Positions 9,630-16,514 are shown, counted from the first letter of the stretch. The stretch: 45,027 nt of DNA from Acidiferrobacteraceae bacterium (GCA_003228915.1 QIGL01000097.1:1-45027); one strand, 5' to 3'. Notes: generated by a model from the letters alone, not told the origin. A program made the numbers and translations.

Positions 9630-10301
9630 TCAGCCCGCTGCTTTTTTCCTGGCAGGCATGCGCGCCTCCAGGATGCGGCGCTTAACACTTAATATTTCAT
9701 TATCCAGGTTTAAATTAAACCTGCGATTACAATAATCCAGCACCGGCATCACCCGCAACGCCAGGTTAAGCACATAATTATCCAGTGCTTGCGGTTTGGG
9801 ACTGCGCAATACTTTTAGCGCCGATTCCAGGTCAGGCATTTCAGCGGAGCCATCACCACGATGACCCTTGTGTACTTTTAATTCTACAGGCGCATTGGTC
9901 CCGGTCTCTGGCACTTCTTCAATGTGGGCAGCAACACAGGACAACATTTGTTTTTTATCAATAGGCTTGAGAATAAAATCGTTAGCACCACAGGCATAAG
10001 CCCGTTCCCGTGTAATATCATCCTCGGCACCCGTGATGACAATGACGGGGATATTCCTGAGCGCCTCATCCTCTGATGCCCGAATCCGGCAAATAAAACT
10101 GTAGCCATCCATTTCCGGCATCTCGATATCTGAAATCACCAGCACGATACTGCTATTACTCAATACCTGGTTCCAGCCAGCCATGCCGTCGGCGGCCTCA
10201 ATAATCTCGTATCCATCACCCAGTATATTGATCATGGCCTTGCGCATGACGCGTGAGTCATCCACTACCAGTACCACGGGTTTTTCGGCTACAGTTGCCA
10301 T
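9630..10301 (-). CDS. Response regulator with a short C-terminal extension of unknown role
   Basis: Residues 8-125 form a CheY-like receiver: acidic pocket D14-D15, phosphoacceptor D58 in ISDIEMPEMDGY, T90 in VIVITGAEDD and K112 in FILKPID. All residues needed for phosphotransfer are present. The remaining 100 residues begin with a linker and a helical segment (LRSPKPQALDNYVLNLALRV) and end in a basic tail. I recognise no DNA-binding, GGDEF, EAL or HD-GYP domain there. No histidine kinase is adjacent, so the partner must be encoded elsewhere. It may act by protein contacts like other receiver-plus-helix proteins. The start is ATG 10301. Confidence 0.9.
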   Translation of the reverse strand: MATVAEKPVVLVVDDSRVMRKAMINILGDGYEIIEAADGMAGWNQVLSNSSIVLVISDIEMPEMDGYSFICRIRASEDEALRNIPVIVITGAEDDITRERAYACGANDFILKPIDKKQMLSCVAAHIEEVPETGTNAPVELKVHKGHRGDGSAEMPDLESALKVLRSPKPQALDNYVLNLALRVMPVLDYCNRRFNLNLDNEILSVKRRILEARMPARKKAAG

Positions 10302-10466
10302 ATCAAATCATCACTCAAATATCAGGAATCCAGACGCTGTTTTAAGGTCATATTTATTAGCTTAATATATTGTCTTATTGCAAAGAATAGGCCAGATATC
10401 TCAGTAATCTAGCGATAAAGAGCCCATTTATCGTAATTTTAGCCAGGTGAGCAGCACTTCAAGGAG

Positions 10467-11036
10467 CTAGTGGAGATACCCGTGATGCCCGTAATAACCC
10501 CCCGGGTGCCACAGGTAGGGGCCAGGATAACCGTAACCATAGCCATAGCCCCAGTAACTATCCCAATAGGGGTCGTAATACCCGGAATTCAACGGCTGGG
10601 TCCAGAGGTAATACTTGGTGCCGTTGACCACCGGGTAATCATAATCATGCTCGCCTATTTTTTTCTTTTGCAGGCCCGTCAGTGTGCCATATACCGTCAT
10701 TTCTCTTCCCGGCGCATAGAGCGACGGATCAACAAAACCCGCGATTTCCACTAAAAAACGTCCGGGGCTGGCGACATTGGGGATTGGCTGGCCGTAAGTA
10801 TTTAAGGGTTTGGCAAGAATTTCCAGGATGGTTTTTTCCTGCTGATTATCAATGCGAATAATCATGCCACCCCACCTGACCGGTTTGCCAATATGAGCCT
10901 TAATAATTTTTTGGGCGGCAACCAGGCCTATCTCCGGTAACGGGCTTGATGAAATTTCTTTCGGTACATTACTGGCACAACTTGCGAGCAGTAACAGCAA
11001 GCTGGAAAAAATAACGCCATAAAAGAATCTTTTCAT
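10467..11036 (-). CDS. Slp family outer-membrane lipoprotein
   Basis: A lipoprotein signal peptide is clear: MKRFFYGVIFSSLLLLLASC with lipobox LLASC and lipidated C20. The mature domain contains VRWGGMIIRIDNQQ and GREMTVYGTLTG, matching the Slp (starvation/stationary-phase-inducible lipoprotein) family, an OB-like beta fold. The family is usually found at the outer membrane, with no well-defined molecular function. The C-terminal 35 residues are unusual, a Tyr/Gly/His/Pro-rich tail (GYGYGYPGPYLWHPGGYYG) longer than that of E. coli Slp as I remember it. The gene stands alone, divergent from the thioredoxin-like gene at 11137. Confidence 0.88.
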   Translation of the reverse strand: MKRFFYGVIFSSLLLLLASCASNVPKEISSSPLPEIGLVAAQKIIKAHIGKPVRWGGMIIRIDNQQEKTILEILAKPLNTYGQPIPNVASPGRFLVEIAGFVDPSLYAPGREMTVYGTLTGLQKKKIGEHDYDYPVVNGTKYYLWTQPLNSGYYDPYWDSYWGYGYGYGYPGPYLWHPGGYYGHHGYLH

Positions 11037-11136
11037 AACCTGATTATATCACTATAGATGCGCTGGTGTTATGTCGGACCGGGAACACAACAACGATCTT
11101 ATGGTCTATATTTACTGTGAATAAAAGACTGGAACC

Positions 11137-11712
11137 ATGATCATTAATTCTAATTATAAGGCGTCTATAAGAATTGCTTTTGTGGTGATCCTGGCTGTAT
11201 CCGTGGTGGCCCTGTTCCTGCGTTACCAGGAATTAAAGGGTGCCGAAATTTTTCAGCCCGTGCCTCTGCCGGAATTTACCCAGACAAATAAAAACGCCTG
11301 GCTAAATAGCAAGCCCCTACGGGTAAATGACCTCAAGGGCAAAGTGACACTCCTGGATGTCTGGACTTTTGAATGCTGGAACTGTTATCGCTCTTTTCCC
11401 TGGCTCAGGCAAATCGAAAAAAACTTCACTGGTAGTCTCCAGGTTATTGGCATTCACACACCAGAATTCGCCCACGAAAAAATTCGTAAAAATGTGGTCG
11501 CTAAAACCAGTGATTTTGGGCTGCACCACCCGGTCATGATGGATAACGATTTTGCCTACTGGAAGGCGCTGAACAACAGGTATTGGCCGGCATTTTATGT
11601 CATCGATAAAAAAGGAATAATTCGCGGGCGATTTATTGGCGAAATCCATGCTGGTGATCGTAATGCCAGCTCAATCGAAAAACTGGTACGAAAATTGATC
11701 GCTGAAAAGTAA
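11137..11712 (+). CDS. Membrane-tethered thioredoxin-like (TlpA/redoxin) protein
   Basis: A single N-terminal transmembrane helix (residues 11-29) anchors a periplasmic thioredoxin fold of about 150 residues. The redox motif is C80-W-N-C83 in DVWTFECWNCYRS, followed by HTPEFAHEK and the cis-proline region YWPAFYVID, as in TlpA/ResA-like and DipZ C-terminal domains. A role in periplasmic disulfide reduction or redox signalling is likely; the specific partner is unknown. The ATG at 11137 is preceded by GGAACC. No cytochrome biogenesis genes are beside it, so a dedicated role in haem ligation is not supported by context. Confidence 0.88.
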   Translation: MIINSNYKASIRIAFVVILAVSVVALFLRYQELKGAEIFQPVPLPEFTQTNKNAWLNSKPLRVNDLKGKVTLLDVWTFECWNCYRSFPWLRQIEKNFTGSLQVIGIHTPEFAHEKIRKNVVAKTSDFGLHHPVMMDNDFAYWKALNNRYWPAFYVIDKKGIIRGRFIGEIHAGDRNASSIEKLVRKLIAEK

Positions 11713-11856
11713 GACTTTTCTCTTGTTTCTGGCACTATTCCCAGTCCAAAAATACCATTTGTCCGGCCCGTAATCACGAATATCGCCTACAGGCTGCAAG
11801 CCTGGATAGCCTATCTATACTGGTTGCAAGGGAGAATATTTTAAAAGGAAGACAAC

Positions 11857-12312
11857 ATGTCCAGTACTATCAAGATTTTAAATCGTGCCATTTCTGAACG
11901 CAAAATAGCAGTCGTACGTTGCAATAATCAACACGCAATCCGCGTCATTGAACCTCACGTCATCTATACAACCGGCACCGGGGAAATCGTTGTCGAATGT
12001 TTCCAGACACGTGGTTTTACTGAGTCCGGTAATCCACCGCCACTCTGGACCAAGTTTCGAATCGCCAGTATCCGGTCTGCCTACCTTCTGAATGACAGTT
12101 TTGAGGTACGAGTTGCTGACGGTTTTGATCCAGACAAAATGGCGTACCGCCATGGGCTCCTGAGCATGGTTAAATTACCTGAGCCGGAACTGGAAATCGC
12201 CGACGATGAAAAACGCCAGGTAACCATGAAATCAAAATCTTTACTGGGCAAACTCGGCTCTACCATTGACAATATTTTATCAAACCAGGCGAATACGAAT
12301 AAAGTTCATTGA
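11857..12312 (+). CDS. Stand-alone WYL-like domain protein
   Basis: The 151-residue protein has no signal peptide. Residues 16-85 follow the pattern of the WYL domain: an R-V-I-E-P-H stretch, GEIVVECFQTRG, then LWTKFRIASIRSAYLLND, equivalent to the usual EPH, Y-G-Y and rLdrI segments. WYL domains are ligand- or nucleic-acid-sensing modules, normally fused to a helix-turn-helix. No HTH is visible here, so this is a WYL-only protein with a charged C-terminal tail (LEIADDEKRQVTMKSK). The start is supported by AAGGA nine bases upstream of ATG 11857. The assignment is by pattern and only moderately secure. Confidence 0.75.
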   Translation: MSSTIKILNRAISERKIAVVRCNNQHAIRVIEPHVIYTTGTGEIVVECFQTRGFTESGNPPPLWTKFRIASIRSAYLLNDSFEVRVADGFDPDKMAYRHGLLSMVKLPEPELEIADDEKRQVTMKSKSLLGKLGSTIDNILSNQANTNKVH

Positions 12313-12328
12313 TTGTGCCCTAGCACTA

Positions 12329-13222
12329 TCACTTCCCATCAGCAGACAAATGCTTGCGAATAAACTTTTCAGTTCTTTGCAGTGAATCTTTGGTTGCCAT
12401 GTCATCGGCCAGGGTACGAATCCGGGGCGGCCGAAAATCAAATCCACGACCGACGCCGGGGTAAATAATCAGCTGCGGTTTTCTGCCCTTCTCCTTCAAA
12501 GTTTCTACGCCAGCCAGTATCGGGCGAAACCGCTGATACTGCTCATGTTCGCCAAAAAATATTAATGCCGGAACTTTTAAATCTTCAATTTCAGGTGCGT
12601 ACTGGTAAACCTGCAATGGTTCAGATTCATTCGGGTCTTGCCAATGGGGGTAATAGGCAACATAACAGGAAACTTTCTTGATTTGTCTTTTGTATGTGAC
12701 TAATGCCTTTAAGGTCATGTAGCCACCCCGGGTATGAGCAACAGTACAGGCCTTGTTACCGATGATATTTGGCAGTTTTAAGAGCGTATCAATACCCTTG
12801 GCAACATCTTTTTCGACCTCATAATCATGATTGAATGGATAAGGATTAATGAATCTGCCGCTCCAGATATCTGGCGCCAATACCACGAACCCCCTGGCGG
12901 CGAGTCGTCTTGGTACCAGCAGTGTCAGGTCATCAAGGCCGCGCCGGCCATGCTGAAATAATACAGGTAAATATTTTCCCGGTTTTTTCGGGCGAAAAAC
13001 ATAAGCTGGAATTTCAGAATCACCACTCTTGTAGGTAATTTCAGTCATGACCACGTCATAGTTGGTCGGTTGTTCTATTTTTCCGTTTTCCCACCAGTCA
13101 TCATTCCACCACAGCTTTTCCTTATCTTGTGGGAATTCAGTTTTTGTCCAGGGCTGATGGATAGCATAAACGAGCTGGGCAGGCATGAATGCCACAAGCA
13201 ACAATATAATAATTTTTTTCAT
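12329..13222 (-). CDS. Secreted dienelactone-hydrolase-like protein with substituted catalytic triad
   Basis: I chose ATG 13222 (MKKIIILLLVAFMPAQLVYA), preceded by AAGGGAGAAATC; an earlier GTG at 13240 is less likely. Residues 1-20 are a signal peptide cleaved after LVYA. The rest is an alpha/beta-hydrolase fold of dienelactone-hydrolase type: VLFQHGRRGLDDL (oxyanion loop), GFVVLAPDIWSG, then VAHTRGGYMT, FFGEHEQYQ and YPGVGRGFDF. The three catalytic positions, normally Cys/Ser, Asp and His, are T164, E227 and R259. I checked the codons (ACC, GAG, CGT). Hydrolytic activity by the usual mechanism is therefore doubtful. It is convergent with the WYL-like gene and has no obvious partner. Confidence 0.87.
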   Translation of the reverse strand: MKKIIILLLVAFMPAQLVYAIHQPWTKTEFPQDKEKLWWNDDWWENGKIEQPTNYDVVMTEITYKSGDSEIPAYVFRPKKPGKYLPVLFQHGRRGLDDLTLLVPRRLAARGFVVLAPDIWSGRFINPYPFNHDYEVEKDVAKGIDTLLKLPNIIGNKACTVAHTRGGYMTLKALVTYKRQIKKVSCYVAYYPHWQDPNESEPLQVYQYAPEIEDLKVPALIFFGEHEQYQRFRPILAGVETLKEKGRKPQLIIYPGVGRGFDFRPPRIRTLADDMATKDSLQRTEKFIRKHLSADGK

Positions 13223-13309
13223 GATTTCTCCCTTGTGCACGATAATACCTTGTATGGTTAAATTTCCCCAATATTCTATCTCAATGTACGGTGAAGTCGT
13301 AACTTTTTA

Positions 13310-13367
13310 GCGGAATTAACGGGCGGCTAACAGCTCAGAATGAGTTTCTTTTGCCGCCGACTCCTTT
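13310..13367. repeat. Dyad repeat, downstream copy flanking the GNAT gene
   Basis: The segment starts GCGGAATTAACGGGCGGCT, contains CAGCTCAGAATGAGTTTCTT, and ends GCCGCCGACTCC. GGCGGC (13322-13327) and GCCGCC (13353-13358) form an inverted repeat. A related copy in the same orientation lies at 13881-13935, with the acetyltransferase gene between them. Confidence 0.7.
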
Positions 13368-13383
13368 TAATACTTTTATTTGG

Positions 13384-13845
13384 TTACTTTACTGCTAATT
13401 GGTAAGTCGTAAATTTATTGTTATGAAGTTCAGTTTCAGACACATTCTCAGAAATTTTTTGCAAGAACTTATAACCAGGCCGAGTATGAAGAAAATGAAT
13501 GAAGACCTCATCATGGCCCAGCTCTTTTGCCCAACACATAATGTCATGGAATACACGCCTCCCTAAGCCCCAGAATTTATTATCAATGACAATTGCAATC
13601 TCGTATTTTCCGTCTTCAATTTGTATGCCACACCAACCGGCTAATTGATTTTTGTACATAATGCCTCTAACTCTACAACCCTGAGTGGTATCAATTTCTA
13701 TCTTGGAATTTATCCAATCCTTTACGGTGCCTGCATTAAATAACTCATGCTCGATTAAGTGCTTTCTAATTTTTGGGCTATTTAGTAATGATATAAAATA
13801 ATCCGGGTTTACTTCGCTAAGTTTTACATATTTCAGGTTGTTCAT
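13384..13845 (-). CDS. GNAT family N-acetyltransferase
   Basis: The 153-residue protein has the single-domain GNAT layout: N-terminal helix region, GIMYKNQLAGWCGIQIEDGKYE (strands 2-3), strand 4 EIAIVIDNKFWG, then the acetyl-CoA pyrophosphate loop WGLGRRVF in place of the canonical Q/R-x-x-G-x-G/A, and a C-terminal GYKFLQKI. It resembles RimJ/RimL-like members acting on protein N-termini or small amines; the substrate is unknown. The gene is bracketed by two directly repeated dyad elements (13310-13367 and 13881-13935), suggesting acquisition or movement as a unit. The start is ATG 13845 and the stop lies in AT-rich DNA. Confidence 0.85.
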   Translation of the reverse strand: MNNLKYVKLSEVNPDYFISLLNSPKIRKHLIEHELFNAGTVKDWINSKIEIDTTQGCRVRGIMYKNQLAGWCGIQIEDGKYEIAIVIDNKFWGLGRRVFHDIMCWAKELGHDEVFIHFLHTRPGYKFLQKISENVSETELHNNKFTTYQLAVK

Positions 13846-13880
13846 ATTAGCGCCCAGATTACTGATAATTACTATCCGTA

Positions 13881-13935
13881 AGAATTAATGGGGTCGTGAC
13901 AGTTAAGAATGAGTTTTATTTGTCACCGACCTCTT
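13881..13935. repeat. Dyad repeat, upstream copy flanking the GNAT gene
   Basis: The copy runs AGAATTAATGGGGTCGTGAC, AGTTAAGAATGAGTTTTATT, TGTCACCGACCTC. GGTCGTGACA (13892-13901) pairs with TGTCACCGACC (13921-13931). Order and orientation match the copy at 13310-13367 (GAATTAA, then a stem arm, then GAATGAGTTT, then the second arm). A weaker match, CTGACTATTAAGCATGAGTT, occurs at 20441-20460. Confidence 0.7.
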
Positions 13936-14060
13936 ATGTTGCCGACACCTCTATTATTGAGTCTCGCAGGGTATTGTCATTCTGGGGATACAACGATTTG
14001 GTATATTCACATGCATGAAGTGTGAGCAACAAACGAAAAAACATCAACTCGAATCATTTA

Positions 14061-14360
14061 TTACGCGTGGTTTATGTGGAGGTTTTTAAAGACCGACTCT
14101 GGATCTGCCTGGACAAGCCTTAACAATACTTTTGCGGGGCCTGTTGGATGACGATGTCCTTGTTCCCAATTCTGGAGAGTCCGCATACTTACGCCGATTA
14201 AAACTGCAAACTTCGATTGGGTAAAACCGATATGTTCTCGAATCGCTTTAACATCAGGCTCATCAAATTCAAACTCACGCGAAGCTTTAAGTTCTCCACG
14301 CATGATTTTTCCAGCTTCCCGGACACTATCTAGTAACTCATTGAATTTCTCATCATTCAT
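14061..14360 (-). CDS. HigA2/NadS-type antitoxin, XRE-family HTH
   Basis: The product is 99 residues from ATG 14360 (MNDEKFNELLDSVREAGKIM); an upstream in-frame start at 14381 lies within the toxin gene and is unnecessary. Residues 36-80 are a Cro/XRE helix-turn-helix: IREHIGFTQSKFAVLIGVSM, then RTLQNWEQGHRHPTGPAK, the standard recognition-helix pattern of this antitoxin group. The start overlaps the end of the toxin gene by 8 nt, so the two are translationally coupled. Toxin-first order is typical of higBA. The protein should neutralise the toxin and repress the shared promoter at 14684-14711. Confidence 0.9.
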   Translation of the reverse strand: MNDEKFNELLDSVREAGKIMRGELKASREFEFDEPDVKAIREHIGFTQSKFAVLIGVSMRTLQNWEQGHRHPTGPAKVLLRLVQADPESVFKNLHINHA

Positions 14361-14676
14361 TTTCAAACTCCAGCACAACAATTTTTTGAAGTGTCTTTAA
14401 CTGTTCTTTTGTTAAGTCATCTACTTCATTCTTGGCATAGGCAAATAACATATAAATTTGATCTAAATTTGCTGCCCAATAGTAGATAAAACGTGATCCA
14501 CCTCGCTTACCTCGACCGCTACCACGCCAGCGAATTTTGCGTATTCCACCACTCCCTGAGATTATATTACCTGTATCGGGTTGGTCGATAATCATTGCCT
14601 GAAACTCACGATAATCTTCATCGGTCATTAACTTATTGATTAATTTAGTGAAAATATGAGTTTCTACAATGACCAT
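14353..14676 (-). CDS. HigB2/RelE-type toxin
   Basis: This 107-residue basic protein belongs to the RelE/HigB superfamily. It shows the HigB2-type blocks TDEDYREFQAMI, DTGNIISGSGGIRKIRW, GKRGGSRFIYYW and IYMLFAYAKNEVDDLTKEQ. Family members are mRNA interferases that act on the ribosome. The closest architecture I recall is the higBA2 pair of the Vibrio cholerae superintegron, which is interesting because an integron-type cassette lies 1.9 kb away. The start is ATG 14676, immediately downstream of a strong promoter with an embedded palindrome. No catalytic residue is obviously missing. Confidence 0.9.
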   Translation of the reverse strand: MVIVETHIFTKLINKLMTDEDYREFQAMIIDQPDTGNIISGSGGIRKIRWRGSGRGKRGGSRFIYYWAANLDQIYMLFAYAKNEVDDLTKEQLKTLQKIVVLEFENE

Positions 14677-14683
14677 TTATCTT

Positions 14684-14711
14684 AGTATACGTCATTGACG
14701 TAGTTTGTCAA
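14684..14711 (-). promoter_or_regulatory. Promoter of the higBA-type operon with embedded operator
   Basis: Reading toward the toxin, a perfect -35 TTGACA (14706-14711) is separated by 16 nt from TATACT (14684-14689). The 15-bp palindrome TACGTCATTGACGTA at 14688-14702 fills most of the spacer and touches the -10. That is where an XRE-type antitoxin dimer would be expected to bind for autorepression. Operator function is inferred from position and symmetry. Confidence 0.8.
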
Positions 14712-14722
14712 TAAAGTAGGTG

Positions 14723-14813
14723 GCGTGTGCTGTGCGCACGCTACATTTATCCAGTACGCGCAAAATTTTAAAGCTCTGGATTCCGGGGCTGCACTTTGTT
14801 TAGCCCGGAATGA
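14723..14813. repeat. Two short palindromic repeats
   Basis: GCGTGTGCTGTGCGCACGC (14723-14741) is a compact hairpin. TTCCGGGGCT (14781-14790) pairs with AGCCCGGAA (14802-14810) and belongs to the GTCATTCCGG/GGAATGAC family also seen at 9373 and in the MITE-like elements. Confidence 0.6.
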
Positions 14814-14842
14814 CAGTGTTTTTGCATATTTTAGCGCCATTC

Positions 14843-14892
14843 GGGTCAGAAAATGTTTTATCCAATATTAGAAAAAAACTGTTCTCTGCTCC
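14843..14892. repeat. REP-like palindromic unit, copy A
   Basis: The unit reads GGGTCAGAAAATG, TCCAATATTAG, CTGTTCTCTGCTCC. The ends GGGTCAGAAAA and TTCTCTGCTCC are imperfectly complementary. Copy B at 15973-16026 shares GTCAG, AATATTAG and TGTTCTCTG in the same order and spacing. Both copies lie just beyond the stop codon of a minus-strand gene. Confidence 0.7.
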
Positions 14893-14925
14893 AGGTTTTT
14901 TCGCAATCATATTACTTTCACGCCA

Positions 14926-15822
14926 TCAATTTTTTTCAACACGATTTCTGCCAAGCTTCTTGGCATTGTAGAGCGCTTTATCTGCTTCATTTTTCAACTT
15001 GTCGATCGTTTCTGATCGACTGGGACGTATTGTCACAACACCGACGCTAACTGTCAGTATATCGGAAACTATTGATCCCTTGTGCTCGATTTTTCTCTGG
15101 GCAACATCTTGATGCAACTTTTCCGCAATCGAAACAGCTTCATTATGACCTGTTTCAGGCAATATAAGGGCGAACTCCTCTCCTCCAAACCGGGCAAGCT
15201 TGTCAGTGGAGCGCCTTACACTATGTTTCATTATACTTGCTGTTTCAGTCAATACCCTGTCACCAAAATGATGCCCATAGGTGTCGTTGTATTCCTTGAA
15301 ATGATCGATATCAATATAGATAAGCGATAAGAGCGCATCATTCCTGATGTGTCGTTCCCACTCATAATTGAGTACGCTTTCCATGTAACGGCGGTTATAG
15401 AGCCCGGTTAACTCATCGACTTCGCTAAGATGGAGCAGGTGCTTGTTTGTCTGCTCCAGTTCTAATGTCAGTTGCTCGAGTTTTTTCTGACTGGCATGGA
15501 GCTCTGTCACGTCCCGCGCAAGTGCCAGGGAGCCGATGACTTCGCCTTTATCATCTTTCACATCATGGGAGTTCCATGAAAGAATGCGACTGCTGCCATC
15601 CTTGCACCGAATTGTTGTCTCAAAGTCCATGAGCACTTCTCCCTGGTTGATGACATCAAGTGCTTTTGCATATATGGTGTTGCGATATTCTTCGTCAGGG
15701 TAGAGCAATTCCCACACATCACTGCTTCCCAACACCTCCTCCTCGCTATAACCACTAATCTTTTCTGCCGCCTTGTTCCATATAACCACCTTGGCATCCT
15801 TGTCCAACACATTCAGCCACAT
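14926..15822 (-). CDS. PAS-GGDEF diguanylate cyclase
   Basis: The protein has an N-terminal PAS domain (residues 1-108; WNKAAEKISGYSEEEVLG is the classic core), a short coiled coil (109-131), and a GGDEF domain (132-298). The active-site motif G213-G-E-E-F217 is intact and an RSTD motif at 204-207, five residues before it, is a canonical inhibitory I-site. It should make cyclic di-GMP in response to a signal sensed by PAS and be product-inhibited. ATG 15822 falls inside the expected start of the PAS fold. Upstream in frame is FINPHNTA, without a start codon before a stop. ATG 15866 opens another frame, MPEKDFYSLIH, so a one-base frameshift is possible. Confidence 0.9.
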   Translation of the reverse strand: MWLNVLDKDAKVVIWNKAAEKISGYSEEEVLGSSDVWELLYPDEEYRNTIYAKALDVINQGEVLMDFETTIRCKDGSSRILSWNSHDVKDDKGEVIGSLALARDVTELHASQKKLEQLTLELEQTNKHLLHLSEVDELTGLYNRRYMESVLNYEWERHIRNDALLSLIYIDIDHFKEYNDTYGHHFGDRVLTETASIMKHSVRRSTDKLARFGGEEFALILPETGHNEAVSIAEKLHQDVAQRKIEHKGSIVSDILTVSVGVVTIRPSRSETIDKLKNEADKALYNAKKLGRNRVEKN

Positions 15823-15972
15823 GGCGGTGTTGTGTGGATTAATGAATAAAAGTCTTTTTCTGGCATGTTATCTGTCTCGGCTCTGACTCAACTGAGTATA
15901 GTCGAAGGATATGGCTGTAAACAGGATATTGAGCAGGACAAACGACCGTAGTGGGTCGTTTTCTGTAAAAAT

Positions 15973-16026
15973 GGTGTCAGGGAAAAGTTTTTTTAAATAT
16001 TAGTAATAATTGTTCTCTGAGCCGGG
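15973..16026. repeat. REP-like palindromic unit, copy B
   Basis: The unit reads GGTGTCAGGGAAAAG, AAATATTAGTAATAATTG, TTCTCTGAGCCGGG. The left arm GTCAGGGAAAA and right arm TTGTTCTCTGA are imperfect inverted repeats. It follows the stop codon of the nuclease-like gene by about 30 bp. A diverged third relative (AATTATAATTGTTCTCTAA, then CTCGGGC) lies at 19882-19907. Confidence 0.7.
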
Positions 16027-16054
16027 TTTTTCGAGTTTTTATCCAGGTTTTATA

Positions 16055-16498
16055 TTATGCTTTGCATATTTTAGTGATGAAATTGTATGCATTTTCATAC
16101 TTTTCATAACCACCAGAAATGTTCTTTGGGTTAAAATTCGTGCCTGTTTTACCTTGTATATTCTTTTGCACAATATTATTAGGAAAAACATAAATTTTTC
16201 TTTTGGTTTTTTCTTTATATTTTATTTTATTATTTTCAATTGTACATGGGTGATATATAAATATTAGGACGTCGTATTCTTCACCTTTTATATTGGCTTT
16301 GAACTGTGACCGGCTGTGTTTGACTTCAACTCTACAACCATGCTTTAAATCGTGACTATTTACTATTATGTCAAAGTTTGCATTGTTACGAGGTGATTGG
16401 CTTACAAGTAAACCAGTATTAGCAACAATTTCACCCATTGCTAAATATTCAGCACCATTTGCTAGTGATACATTAATTCTTTTTTCGATGTTCTTCAT
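16055..16498 (-). CDS. Putative PD-(D/E)XK nuclease-like protein
   Basis: The 147-residue product, in AT-rich DNA, begins MKNIEKRINVSLANGAEYLA. It shows the arrangement of small restriction-endonuclease-like folds: an N-terminal helix (EYLAMGEIVANTG), a strand with D43 (NFDIIVN), and E58-V-K60 (CRVEVKHS). This D-Xn-E-X-K pattern is the metal-binding active site of PD-(D/E)XK nucleases. No methyltransferase or specificity subunit is nearby. Its start lies 22 nt after the attC crossover at 16521, the usual distance for the first gene of an integron cassette, and its stop overlaps GCATAAT, one mismatch from the expected R'' box. Nuclease function is inferred from the motif alone. Confidence 0.72.
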   Translation of the reverse strand: MKNIEKRINVSLANGAEYLAMGEIVANTGLLVSQSPRNNANFDIIVNSHDLKHGCRVEVKHSRSQFKANIKGEEYDVLIFIYHPCTIENNKIKYKEKTKRKIYVFPNNIVQKNIQGKTGTNFNPKNISGGYEKYENAYNFITKICKA

Positions 16499-16514
16499 GG
16501 TTTTCTTTTTTTAA

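Noticed and set aside
10470-10754. Plus-strand frame opposite the Slp gene
   Set aside because: Arises from the antisense of the repetitive Tyr/Gly tail; no independent evidence.
13310-13935. attC sites flanking the GNAT gene
   Set aside because: The dyads lack paired R'' and R' heptamers (an AAC-ending and a GTT-starting box) complementary to the unit's ends, unlike the site at 16515-16603.
14361-14381. Upstream start for the HigA-type antitoxin
   Set aside because: The seven extra residues are encoded inside the toxin gene, and ATG 14360 gives normal antitoxin length and a typical short overlap.
16010-16267. Plus-strand frame overlapping the nuclease-like gene
   Set aside because: Phe/Ile-rich product from AT-rich antisense DNA, no ribosome site; the minus-strand frame has the D-Xn-E-X-K motif.
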